The notes: a model not told the origin generated them from the sequence alone. Positions 1 through 5,599 are shown, numbered from the stretch's first letter. The stretch: 8,137 nt of DNA from Candidatus Iainarchaeum sp. (GCA_028714395.1 JAQTMJ010000004.1:1-8137), one strand, 5' to 3'. A program made the numbers and translations.

Positions 1-2
1 AA

Positions 3-878
3 ACCCCGCTCGGGGCGGACATAGCCACGTATTATGAAGCCCTGGACGTGAAGGAAAGGCTGGAGAATGGGACCGGAAGGTATCCCATATTCAACTCGTG
101 CTGCATAGGGTGGAGGATGTACGCGCAGAGCAAGCATCCGGAGCTGCTTAAGAATATAACGATAATAGCCTCGCCCCAGATGACCATGGGCGCGGTTGCG
201 AGGTTCTACATCGCGAAGAAGCTGGGAAGGAAGCCCGGGGATCTGGCCATAGTTGGGATAATGCCGTGCACGCTCAAAAAGAACGAGACCGATGAAAAGA
301 TGAAGAACGGCCACAGGTATGTGGATTATGCTGTTACTACGGTGGAGCTCGGGCAATGGGCCAAGGCCAGGGGGCTGGGGCTCGGGGAAAGCGGGGACAT
401 ATCGGACATCATGCCCTTCAGCTCAGGGGACGGGATGAGGTTCGGGGTGAGCGGGGGGATGAGCCAGGCGGTGCTCGGAACCCTGGCAGGGCTCATGGGC
501 GAAAAGATGGAGGTGCTGGACCTCAGCGAAGAGGGGCCGGTCAAAACCAGGAGCTTCAAAATCGGGAAGCACGTGCTCAACATAGCCATTGTGCAGGGAT
601 TGCACAACTTCGAGAAGGTTTACGATGAGATAAAGGCCGGGAAGCAGTTCCACATGGTGGAAGTGATGATGTGCCCCTACGGATGCGTCGGGGGGCCGGG
701 CCAGCCGCCCCTTGCATTGGACAGGATAAAGGAAAGGAGGGCCGGGCTTGTGAAGGCAGGAGGGGAAACCGGCAGCAGAACCCCGCTGGACAATCCAGGG
801 ATGAAAAAGCTAATAGACGAATTCTTGGGAAAAATGGGAAGGAAAAAACTTGAGGAGCTCATCTATTTCAACAGATGA
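3..878 (+). CDS. [FeFe]-hydrogenase catalytic subunit, H-cluster domain, 5' partial
   Basis: Catalytic part of an iron-only hydrogenase, which interconverts protons plus electrons and H2. The frame is open to the left edge, so the N-terminus and any FeS-cluster domains are missing; the GTG at 48 is only an internal codon. All three H-cluster signatures are present in order. L1 reads NSCCIGW (the Cys pair is at 99-104), against the usual TSCCPxW. L2 reads MPCTLKKNE (Cys at 267, Lys at 276). L3 reads EVMMCPYGCVGGPGQP (Cys at 672 and 684), against the usual GGGQP. The two Cys of L1 cover the proton-relay and cluster-ligand positions, and the Met of EVM is kept, so the enzyme is probably active. 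The C-terminal tail (NPGMKKLIDEFLGK and on) is normal for the family. The gene converges on the HymD-like gene and overlaps its stop by 16 bp. Family assignment is firm; the hydrogenase subgroup cannot be told from this fragment. Confidence 0.93.
   Translation, partial: TPLGADIATYYEALDVKERLENGTGRYPIFNSCCIGWRMYAQSKHPELLKNITIIASPQMTMGAVARFYIAKKLGRKPGDLAIVGIMPCTLKKNETDEKMKNGHRYVDYAVTTVELGQWAKARGLGLGESGDISDIMPFSSGDGMRFGVSGGMSQAVLGTLAGLMGEKMEVLDLSEEGPVKTRSFKIGKHVLNIAIVQGLHNFEKVYDEIKAGKQFHMVEVMMCPYGCVGGPGQPPLALDRIKERRAGLVKAGGETGSRTPLDNPGMKKLIDEFLGKMGRKKLEELIYFNR
804..848 (-). terminator. Candidate oligo-T terminator of the minus-strand regulator/HymD unit
   Basis: Read on the minus strand just past the HymD-like stop at 863, there are three T runs: T6 (848-843), T5 (834-830) and T5 (808-804). 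Archaeal transcription often ends at such T tracts. They lie inside the hydrogenase coding sequence, where they encode Lys-rich residues, so they could also be chance. Confidence 0.35.
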
Positions 879-1423
879 GGTAAACTCGAGCGCAGGAGCA
901 GTGCCACAACGCCGCCCATGAGCCCGGTCGCAACTTGCACCACGCCCATCGCAGTGAGGAACGCCGAAGGCACGAGTCCGAACTTGAGGAGCAGGAATGC
1001 GGATGCGAAAAGGAGCGCGGATTTCGCTAATACAGAAACCACCAGCGCCCCGGAATACCCGAATCCTTTTTCCAAATGGAGCTTCTTCATTAGATAGATG
1101 AGCAGGAGGTTGCCTGTCCATATGAACGGGAGCATGTACAGAAGGAACGGGGTGAATGGTCCGAAAAGCATCCCGCTCAGGAGCGCGGCGATTGAAGGAA
1201 GGAACGCTATTGGCGCCAGGTTCCAGTTCCTGAAATGCAACGCCCCGAGAACCAGGAATGCGTTCACGGCGGTTCCTGTGAGCAGCTGCGAACTTGGGAG
1301 CAGAAGCGGGAGCGTGAAGCCGAGCACTACGTATACGCCCAGCTCAATATTCGCGTATTGCGCCCCGAGGCGCTCCCCGAAGCCGACTGATTTCTGCCCG
1401 AACGTTGCGAATATCTCATCCAT
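863..1423 (-). CDS. HymD-like / ECF-S-like polytopic membrane protein
   Basis: A 186-residue integral membrane protein with about six hydrophobic segments (roughly residues 27-45, 48-65, 70-88, 92-115, 122-146 and 152-177). QLLTGTAVNAFLVLGA, FLPSIAALLSG and PFIWTGNLLLIYL resemble the small membrane proteins often annotated 'iron hydrogenase' or HymD, which look like substrate-binding (S) components of ECF transporters. Resemblance is from memory of the family, not a search. The start is ATG at 1423: GGTGA at 1433-1429 (minus) sits correctly ahead of it. A GTG at 1432 in frame is part of that ribosome binding site. The gene follows the winged-helix gene by about 28 nt on the same strand and is probably co-transcribed with it. 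It converges on the [FeFe]-hydrogenase gene, which supports a hydrogenase-related role, though the biochemical function of this family is not established. It could instead be an unrelated ECF-type vitamin transporter subunit. Confidence 0.7.
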   Translation of the reverse strand: MDEIFATFGQKSVGFGERLGAQYANIELGVYVVLGFTLPLLLPSSQLLTGTAVNAFLVLGALHFRNWNLAPIAFLPSIAALLSGMLFGPFTPFLLYMLPFIWTGNLLLIYLMKKLHLEKGFGYSGALVVSVLAKSALLFASAFLLLKFGLVPSAFLTAMGVVQVATGLMGGVVALLLRSSLPHLLK

Positions 1424-1429
1424 GCTTTT

Positions 1430-1433
1430 CACC
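1430..1433 (-). promoter_or_regulatory. Ribosome binding site that sets the HymD-like start
   Basis: GGTG (minus strand), followed by six bases and ATG at 1423. It matches the GGTG-N5/6-ATG layout at other genes of the window and argues against the GTG at 1432 as start codon. Confidence 0.6.
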
Positions 1434-1451
1434 TTGCGATCAACTGATTTA

Positions 1452-1946
1452 TCACGGGGAGAACAGCCCCATGAGGTCCCTGGTCAGCCTTATCATGTTC
1501 GTCTTCCCGAAGCCCTCCTTCTCCACTATGCCTTTTTTCTCCATGCGCTCCACAATCCTGTGGGCCTTCACCTTTCCTATGCCTTCAAGGCGCGAAAGCT
1601 CTGTCTGGAGCACTTTTCCCTTGCTTTCCACTATCTTTGCGAACACCTTCCTTTCATCCGAATCCAGAAGCGAGTACGCGATTTCTTTCCTGAATGCAAT
1701 GGTGCGGGGCTGGCGCTCCGAGATGAAATAATAGGACGCGGCCCCGATTACTATGCCAAGCAGGAGGACCAAGGGCATGTATCTTATGAGCTCGTTTGCA
1801 AAAAGCTCGTGCTGGCACTCGCCGTTAACGGTGCATACCTGGGGCTCCAGAGCCTGCAGCTGCTGCGGAATTATGTACACGGCCGCGACCAGCACCACGA
1901 CGCCCAGCAGCATGAGCAGCGTTTTGGCGTTTTTTGAAAGCTCCAT
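1452..1946 (-). CDS. Membrane-anchored winged-helix transcriptional regulator
   Basis: A 164-residue protein with two membrane segments (about 10-27 and 56-75), a short loop between them, and a C-terminal winged-helix domain (about 88-160: DERKVFAKIVESKGKVLQTELSRL, then a recognition-helix region KVKAHRIVERMEKKGIV and a wing). This is the layout of archaeal membrane-bound HTH regulators of the COG2512 type. Lysines before the first segment suggest that the N-terminus and the DNA-binding domain are inside, and the loop (28-55) outside. The loop holds Cys38, Cys44 and His46 (CTVNGECQH), a possible metal or redox sensor. The start at 1946 was chosen because it gives the cleanest membrane segment and a TATA box (1970-1977) is centred 27 bp upstream, which fits a leaderless mRNA; an in-frame ATG at 2036 would lie beyond that promoter. 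It is transcribed away from the metal operon at 2081, so it may regulate that operon. The target is inference. Confidence 0.8.
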   Translation of the reverse strand: MELSKNAKTLLMLLGVVVLVAAVYIIPQQLQALEPQVCTVNGECQHELFANELIRYMPLVLLLGIVIGAASYYFISERQPRTIAFRKEIAYSLLDSDERKVFAKIVESKGKVLQTELSRLEGIGKVKAHRIVERMEKKGIVEKEGFGKTNMIRLTRDLMGLFSP

Positions 1947-1969
1947 AGCGCTCTTTTTCCAGTTCCTTG

Positions 1970-1977
1970 TATATAAA
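1970..1977 (-). promoter_or_regulatory. TATA box of the membrane regulator (leaderless)
   Basis: TTTATATA on the minus strand, centred about 27 bp upstream of the ATG at 1946. This puts the expected transcription start at or next to the start codon, as in archaeal leaderless genes. There is no GGTG motif before that ATG. Confidence 0.6.
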
Positions 1978-2007
1978 GATTTCTGCGTTTCACAAAACAA
2001 TAAGAAT

Positions 2008-2026
2008 GGTTTCAGATTTTGAAACC
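2008..2026. promoter_or_regulatory. Inverted-repeat operator 1 (GGTTTCA-N5-TGAAACC)
   Basis: A perfect 7-bp inverted repeat: GGTTTCA at 2008-2014 and TGAAACC at 2020-2026, in the divergent region between the regulator and the HMA gene. Its half-site GGTTTCAG recurs at 2051. It lies upstream of both TATA boxes. An operator role is inferred from symmetry, repetition and position. Confidence 0.6.
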
Positions 2027-2041
2027 GCGGTTGCACAAAGC

Positions 2042-2050
2042 AATATATAT
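2042..2050 (+). promoter_or_regulatory. TATA box of the metal operon
   Basis: AATATATAT, centred about 35 bp before the HMA start at 2081. This predicts transcription from about 2070-2073, giving a very short leader that begins close to the ribosome binding site at 2072. Confidence 0.6.
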
Positions 2051-2052
2051 GG

Positions 2053-2067
2053 TTTCAGCAGCTGAAA
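2053..2067. promoter_or_regulatory. Inverted-repeat operator 2 (TTTCAG-CAG-CTGAAA)
   Basis: TTTCAG (2053-2058) and CTGAAA (2062-2067) are perfect inverted arms around CAG. With the two preceding G's the left arm repeats the GGTTTCAG of operator 1, 43 bp away, about four helical turns. It sits between the TATA box and the expected transcription start, a typical place for repression. Confidence 0.6.
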
Positions 2068-2080
2068 ATGCGGTGAGAAA

Positions 2081-2335
2081 ATGAAGGAAGCTATAATCAA
2101 GACGGGGGGCATGACGTGCACCTCCTGCGAACGCGCGATTTCCAACGCGCTCATGAAAGTGGATGGAGTGATGGAGGCAAAGGCGGACTACGCAAGCGAG
2201 ACCACGAAAGTGAAGTATGATGAGAATAGAGTGAATCTGGATGGCATAGGGAAGGCTGTGGATGCCATTGGATACGATTATGGGGGCGAAGCTGGAGAAA
2301 AAAAGGGCTTCAGGCTTCCTTTCTTCAGCAGATAA
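2081..2335 (+). CDS. HMA-domain heavy-metal chaperone (CopZ-like)
   Basis: An 84-residue protein, nearly all one heavy-metal-associated domain. GMTCTSC (Cys13, Cys16) is the standard MxCxxC metal site for Cu(I) and similar soft ions. The domain ends near residue 68 (DAIGYDYGG), and a short basic-hydrophobic tail (EKKGFRLPFFSR) follows. The start ATG at 2081 has GGTGAG at 2072-2077. It is the first gene of a three-gene plus-strand operon; the next begins 8 nt after its stop. In many bacteria an HMA domain is fused to the N-terminus of SafE-like membrane proteins; here it is a separate protein placed directly before one, so it probably hands metal to that partner in the cytosol. Metal identity (copper most likely) is inference. 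Confidence 0.9.
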   Translation: MKEAIIKTGGMTCTSCERAISNALMKVDGVMEAKADYASETTKVKYDENRVNLDGIGKAVDAIGYDYGGEAGEKKGFRLPFFSR

Positions 2336-2343
2336 ATGGTGGA

Positions 2344-3627
2344 ATGATGGATGAGCAAATAACCAAGAGTGATGGACTGAACCCTGGCGAGAATGGAAAA
2401 CAGGGCGGCCAGGCTCTGCCCGAAGCATCCGAACCCCGGGAAAGCGCTGAAGAAAAGATTGAGGAAAATGATGGTCTGAAAAACTCAACTCCGGAGCCTG
2501 AACCGAAAAAAGAGGAACCCGAACCGAAAGCGAGCGAAGCAAGCAGTGGAGGAGAAGGCTTCAAATTCCCCTATGGGATTGCGTTCATTTTTTTCGGGGT
2601 TGCACTGATTTCGTTCATATATTTCGCATACGGAAAAAGCGCTGAAGCGCTCCAGCTTGACAAGAACATTGCGTTGCCCATGCTCTTTGCCTTCGGGGTG
2701 GTTACCGGGCTGCACTGCATAGGGATGTGCGGCAGCTTCCTCATTGCTTACACCTCCAAGAATATCGCGAACGGAACCGCGGACAGGTGGGCGCACCTGA
2801 AATACGGGGCTGGAAAAACTCTATCATACACCATGATTGGCGGGGTTTTCGGATTCATAGGCTCGGTGTTCGCATTCACCCCGGAAATAAGGGGGGCGAT
2901 AGGGATTCTGGCAGGGGTATTTCTCATCATCTACGGATTGAACATGCTCAACATATTTCCTGCCCTGAGGAAATTGCAGCTGCGGCTCCCTTCATTCGGC
3001 CAGGCTGAAAAGGTGCAGAACAAGGGGCCATTTTACATGGGGCTTGCGAACGGCCTTTTCATCGCCTGCGGCCCATTGCAGGCGATGTACATTTACGCAG
3101 CAGGGACCGGAAGCCCTGTGCAGGGCGCGCTTTCGCTGCTTGTGTTCGGGCTAGGAACATTGCCGTTCATGATGCTGTTCGGATTCAGCCTGAGCAGCCT
3201 GTCCAAGCACCTTCACAAGATAATAAAGTTCTCTGGGGCGCTGGTGCTGGTGCTCGGGCTTGTGATGGCAAACAACGGGTTCAACCTTCTGGGGTTCAGC
3301 GGCTTCGCATCCGCGCCTGCCGGGGGAAGCATCGCAAACGTGAGCAACGGAACCGGAGCGCAGGTGCAGACCATAAAGATGACTGTGGATGGCTTTGGCT
3401 GGAGCCCGGACAGCTTCGTGCTGAAGAAAGGAGTGAAGGTCAGGTGGGTGATAGACGTGAAGGAGCTCACAAGCTGCAACAAGGAGATAATAGTGCGGGA
3501 TTATGGGCTGGACATAAAACTGCGGCAAGGTGAAAATATAGTGGAATTCACTCCGGATAAAGAGGGCACTGTCAGGTGGAGCTGCTGGATGGGAATGATT
3601 CCTGGGACTTTCCAGGTAGTGAATTGA
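2344..3627 (+). CDS. SafE/DsbD_2-like membrane protein with C-terminal cupredoxin domain
   Basis: A 427-residue three-part protein. Residues 1-70 are a charged, Pro/Glu/Lys-rich tail (EPEPKKEEPEPK) without a fold I recognise. Residues 75-315 are a polytopic membrane domain of the SafE/UreH/DsbD_2 type (COG2836-like). Its hallmarks are GLHCIGMCG (His124, Cys125, Met128, Cys129) in one half and FIACGPLQAMY (Cys242) in the other, placed like the paired membrane cysteines of metal- or electron-carrying relatives. Residues 341-427 are a cupredoxin domain with probable ligands Cys378 (SCNKEI) and CWMGM (Cys414, Met416, Met418), and no His. Similar proteins with HMA, SafE and cupredoxin parts are known in bacteria. 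The protein would move a soft metal ion, or electrons for it, through the membrane to the outer domain. ATG codons at 2344 and 2347 are tandem; GGTGG at 2338-2342 is better spaced for 2347. Confidence 0.85.
   Translation: MMDEQITKSDGLNPGENGKQGGQALPEASEPRESAEEKIEENDGLKNSTPEPEPKKEEPEPKASEASSGGEGFKFPYGIAFIFFGVALISFIYFAYGKSAEALQLDKNIALPMLFAFGVVTGLHCIGMCGSFLIAYTSKNIANGTADRWAHLKYGAGKTLSYTMIGGVFGFIGSVFAFTPEIRGAIGILAGVFLIIYGLNMLNIFPALRKLQLRLPSFGQAEKVQNKGPFYMGLANGLFIACGPLQAMYIYAAGTGSPVQGALSLLVFGLGTLPFMMLFGFSLSSLSKHLHKIIKFSGALVLVLGLVMANNGFNLLGFSGFASAPAGGSIANVSNGTGAQVQTIKMTVDGFGWSPDSFVLKKGVKVRWVIDVKELTSCNKEIIVRDYGLDIKLRQGENIVEFTPDKEGTVRWSCWMGMIPGTFQVVN
3364..3624 (+). repeat. Duplicated cupredoxin-domain sequence, copy 1
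   Basis: This 261-bp segment, the cupredoxin domain of the SafE-like gene, recurs at 3943-4203 with a constant offset of 579 bp and no indel. By my count 69 of 87 residues are identical. Identical blocks include 32 nt at 3400-3431 (matching 3979-4010) and 23 nt at 3577-3599 (matching 4156-4178). Confidence 0.85.
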
Positions 3628-3636
3628 ACAGGTGGT

Positions 3637-4287
3637 ATGATGGGGAATGAAAATCAGAGCGAACCTGCAGCGCAGGGAGCAGGGGCGAATGATAAAGCAC
3701 TCGAGAAAAAAGGCGGATTGCCGCTTGGGCTGATGGCCATTGCAATAGTCGCGCTGGCAATAGGATTTGTAATGGCGAATCCAGGCACGCTGAGCCAGCT
3801 TGCCGGGGCCAGCAATGCGAATATCAATGCGAATCCAGTGGTTGCAAATTTGGTATCAGCTCCAAATTCTGGGGCCCAGGCTTCGGCAGGTTCGGCTAAC
3901 GGGCAAGCGGCTTTAGCCCAGGGTGCACAGCCTTCGGGAGACGTTCAGGAAATAAGGATGGATGTGCTGGCAAGCGGATGGAGCCCGGACAGCTTCGTGC
4001 TGAAGAAAGGGGTGAAAACCAGGTGGGTGATAAACGCGAAACAGCTCACGGGCTGCAACCAGGAGATAAAAGTGCCGGACTACGGGCTGGACATAAAATT
4101 GCAGCAGGGCGAGAACATAGTGGAATTCACCCCGGACAAGGAAGGGGTGGTGAGATGGAGCTGCTGGATGGGAATGATACGGGGGACTTTCGTGGTGGTG
4201 AATGACACGGGTAATCAGAGTGCGGTTTCACAGGCGCTCGCGAACGCACCGGCTCCGAAAACAGGCGGATGCGGATGCGGCGGATGA
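3637..4287 (+). CDS. Membrane-anchored cupredoxin with CGCGG tail
   Basis: A 216-residue protein. Residues 1-26 are hydrophilic, 27-47 form one membrane anchor (PLGLMAIAIVALAIGFVMA), 49-100 are a low-complexity Ala/Asn/Gln/Ser/Gly linker, 103-189 are a cupredoxin domain, and the tail ends GGCGCGG. The cupredoxin site has Cys140 (GCNQEI) and CWMGM (Cys176, Met178, Met180) and no His, like the neighbour's domain, of which it is a duplicate. The tail cysteines (212, 214) could give a second soft-metal site. It is probably an outer-face metal or electron carrier working with the SafE-like protein, whose stop lies 9 nt upstream. Tandem ATG codons lie at 3637 and 3640 behind GGTGG (3631-3635); spacing favours 3640. 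The gene ends 4 nt before the convergent dihydrouridine synthase gene. Domain assignment is solid; partner and metal are inferred. Confidence 0.83.
   Translation: MMGNENQSEPAAQGAGANDKALEKKGGLPLGLMAIAIVALAIGFVMANPGTLSQLAGASNANINANPVVANLVSAPNSGAQASAGSANGQAALAQGAQPSGDVQEIRMDVLASGWSPDSFVLKKGVKTRWVINAKQLTGCNQEIKVPDYGLDIKLQQGENIVEFTPDKEGVVRWSCWMGMIRGTFVVVNDTGNQSAVSQALANAPAPKTGGCGCGG
3943..4203 (+). repeat. Duplicated cupredoxin-domain sequence, copy 2
   Basis: The partner of 3364-3624 (see there). The flanks (membrane anchor, linker and CGCGG tail) are not shared, so only the domain was duplicated or kept similar. Confidence 0.85.
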
Positions 4288-4291
4288 GCGT

Positions 4292-5173
4292 TCAAAATTT
4301 TTCTATTTTTTCCAATAATTCATCAGTTGTTTTTGCTTCTGACAGCGAGCCGCGCAGCGATGCGCTGCCCGGAAGGTTTTTGAAAAATTCAAAGCACTTG
4401 AGCCTGAGGTCGGCGAGCCTGCGCTCCGAATATTTATCTACTATTTTCAGGTATTCGCAAAAAATGCGCTTTTTCTCCTTCAGGGTGGCTGCTTCCTTTC
4501 CCTCGAAAACCAGTGGATTGGAGAGCGCCGCGCGCCCAATCATGAAGGAATCGCAGAAATTGTTTTTTACCAGGGCTTCACCCTGCGCAATCGTGCGTAT
4601 ATCGCCGTTGCCTATTACCGGGATTCCTGAATTTTCATTAATCTTTTTTATAGCTTCCCAGTCAGCCTTCCCGGAATAGAATTGATTCGGAGTTCTGCCG
4701 TGCACTATGAGGAAATCCGCATTTTGAGTCGCGGCAACTGCCGTGAGCGTTTTTTCCATGGTCTTGGCAAGGCGCATTTTCACCGAGACAGGAAGTCCTG
4801 CTTCCTTTGCTGCGCCCACGATTTTTCTCAGCAATGCGGGCTTTTCGAGCAGGGCGCTGCCGCAGCCCGAGCCGAAGGTTCTTGGGGACGGGCAGCCTGC
4901 GTTTATGTCTATCCATTTAACAAATGGGAAATTCTTGGCTATCACAATTGCAGCCTTTTTGAAATCATCCGGAACAATTCCCACGAGCTGTACACCCAGA
5001 TGTTTCTCATTTTCGCTGAGCTCCAGGTGGTTCAGGTATTGGGAACTTTTGGAGAGCGCGGAAGCGGAAACAAGCGGAACCATGGCCGCTTTGGCCCCGT
5101 GCTTCTGCACCAGCAGCCGGAACGCAAGATTCGTGTAATTGTCTATGGGCGCTAGGTAATTTTTCCTAAGCAT
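4292..5173 (-). CDS. tRNA-dihydrouridine synthase
   Basis: A 293-residue flavoenzyme of the Dus family (COG0042), which reduces specific uridines in tRNA to dihydrouridine using FMN and NAD(P)H. The family motifs occur in order on a TIM-barrel pattern: LAPIDNYTNLAFR (7-19), VQLVG (61-65), DINAGCPSPRTF with the catalytic Cys94, VSVKMRL (Lys132), LIVHGRTPNQFYSGKADW (155-172, His158), PVIGNGDI (185-192) and FMIGRAALSNPLVF (210-223). The usual C-terminal helical region follows in shortened form. I chose the ATG at 5173 because MLRKNYLAPIDNYTN is the normal family N-terminus; longer versions only run into the upstream gene. That ATG overlaps the upstream stop by 8 nt, so the two are probably translationally coupled. 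Which tRNA position is modified cannot be told. Confidence 0.92.
   Translation of the reverse strand: MLRKNYLAPIDNYTNLAFRLLVQKHGAKAAMVPLVSASALSKSSQYLNHLELSENEKHLGVQLVGIVPDDFKKAAIVIAKNFPFVKWIDINAGCPSPRTFGSGCGSALLEKPALLRKIVGAAKEAGLPVSVKMRLAKTMEKTLTAVAATQNADFLIVHGRTPNQFYSGKADWEAIKKINENSGIPVIGNGDIRTIAQGEALVKNNFCDSFMIGRAALSNPLVFEGKEAATLKEKKRIFCEYLKIVDKYSERRLADLRLKCFEFFKNLPGSASLRGSLSEAKTTDELLEKIEKF
4298..4311 (+). terminator. Oligo-T terminator of the metal operon
   Basis: T5 (4298-4302) and T6 (4306-4311) split by CTA, starting 11 nt past the stop of the last operon gene. This fits an archaeal T-tract terminator. It lies within the end of the convergent dihydrouridine synthase gene. Confidence 0.55.
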
Positions 5174-5570
5174 CCCAACCACCCAGCCATTCGCAATTCC
5201 TGGAAAGCTTTTTTGCTTTTGCGTCGCGCAGGGAGAGCCAGCTGACGCCGAGCCCGGAAGCGGGCTTTGCATGCATGTTTTTCGCGCTCACGCTGAATAC
5301 CAGCACAGGAATCCAGCGCTTTCTCCTCCTTGAGCCTGCGTTGTGGCTGCTTTCATAAATTACGCCGTGGATTTGCGCGTCCATCCCGAGCGCCGAGAGG
5401 AATAATTCGGAAAGTTTCTGGACTGGATCAGAGCCCTGGGGCGCGATGATGCACGGAAGCTCCAGGCTTTCGCTTTCGCCAGTTTTCATTTTTATGAAAA
5501 GGAGCCTGCCGCGGTCCTCCAGCGCGCCTGCGAAAAGCGCCTCGGGCTTCTGGATTTTTCTGATGCGCAT
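5166..5570 (-). CDS. Degenerate Nudix-like protein, probably without hydrolase activity
   Basis: A 134-residue protein I do not recognise by exact family. Its layout is Nudix-like. Residues 38-63 (LPCIIAPQGSDPVQ and on to LGM) align without gaps to the Nudix box, but nearly all catalytic residues differ: the first Gly is Cys40, the box Glu is Ser47, the RE pair is Glu55-Leu56, and the EE pair is Ser59-Ala60. WLSLRDAKAKKLSRNCEWL near the end resembles the closing part of Nudix proteins. It would thus be a binding or structural derivative, not a pyrophosphohydrolase. The start at 5570 was chosen because a TATA box (5592-5599) is centred about 26 bp upstream, implying a leaderless mRNA. It heads a two-gene unit with the dihydrouridine synthase (8-nt overlap), hinting at an RNA-related role. 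The Nudix assignment is a pattern match only. Confidence 0.6.
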   Translation of the reverse strand: MRIRKIQKPEALFAGALEDRGRLLFIKMKTGESESLELPCIIAPQGSDPVQKLSELFLSALGMDAQIHGVIYESSHNAGSRRRKRWIPVLVFSVSAKNMHAKPASGLGVSWLSLRDAKAKKLSRNCEWLGGWDA

Positions 5571-5591
5571 GAAGGAATTAGGGAAACAGGC

Positions 5592-5599
5592 ATATAAAA
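5592..5599 (-). promoter_or_regulatory. TATA box of the Nudix-like/Dus unit
   Basis: TTTTATAT on the minus strand, centred about 26 bp from the ATG at 5570, again the spacing of a leaderless archaeal gene. Confidence 0.55.

Noticed and set aside
1098..1937. Long plus-strand open frame of 279 codons over the regulator and HymD-like genes
   Set aside because: It is antisense to two genes with clear membrane segments and a winged helix, it crosses their boundary, and its protein has no recognisable pattern. High GC gives such shadows.
4265..4285. GCGGAT short tandem repeat at the end of the cupredoxin gene
   Set aside because: It encodes the GGCGCGG metal-binding tail and is too short (about three units) to treat as a repeat locus.
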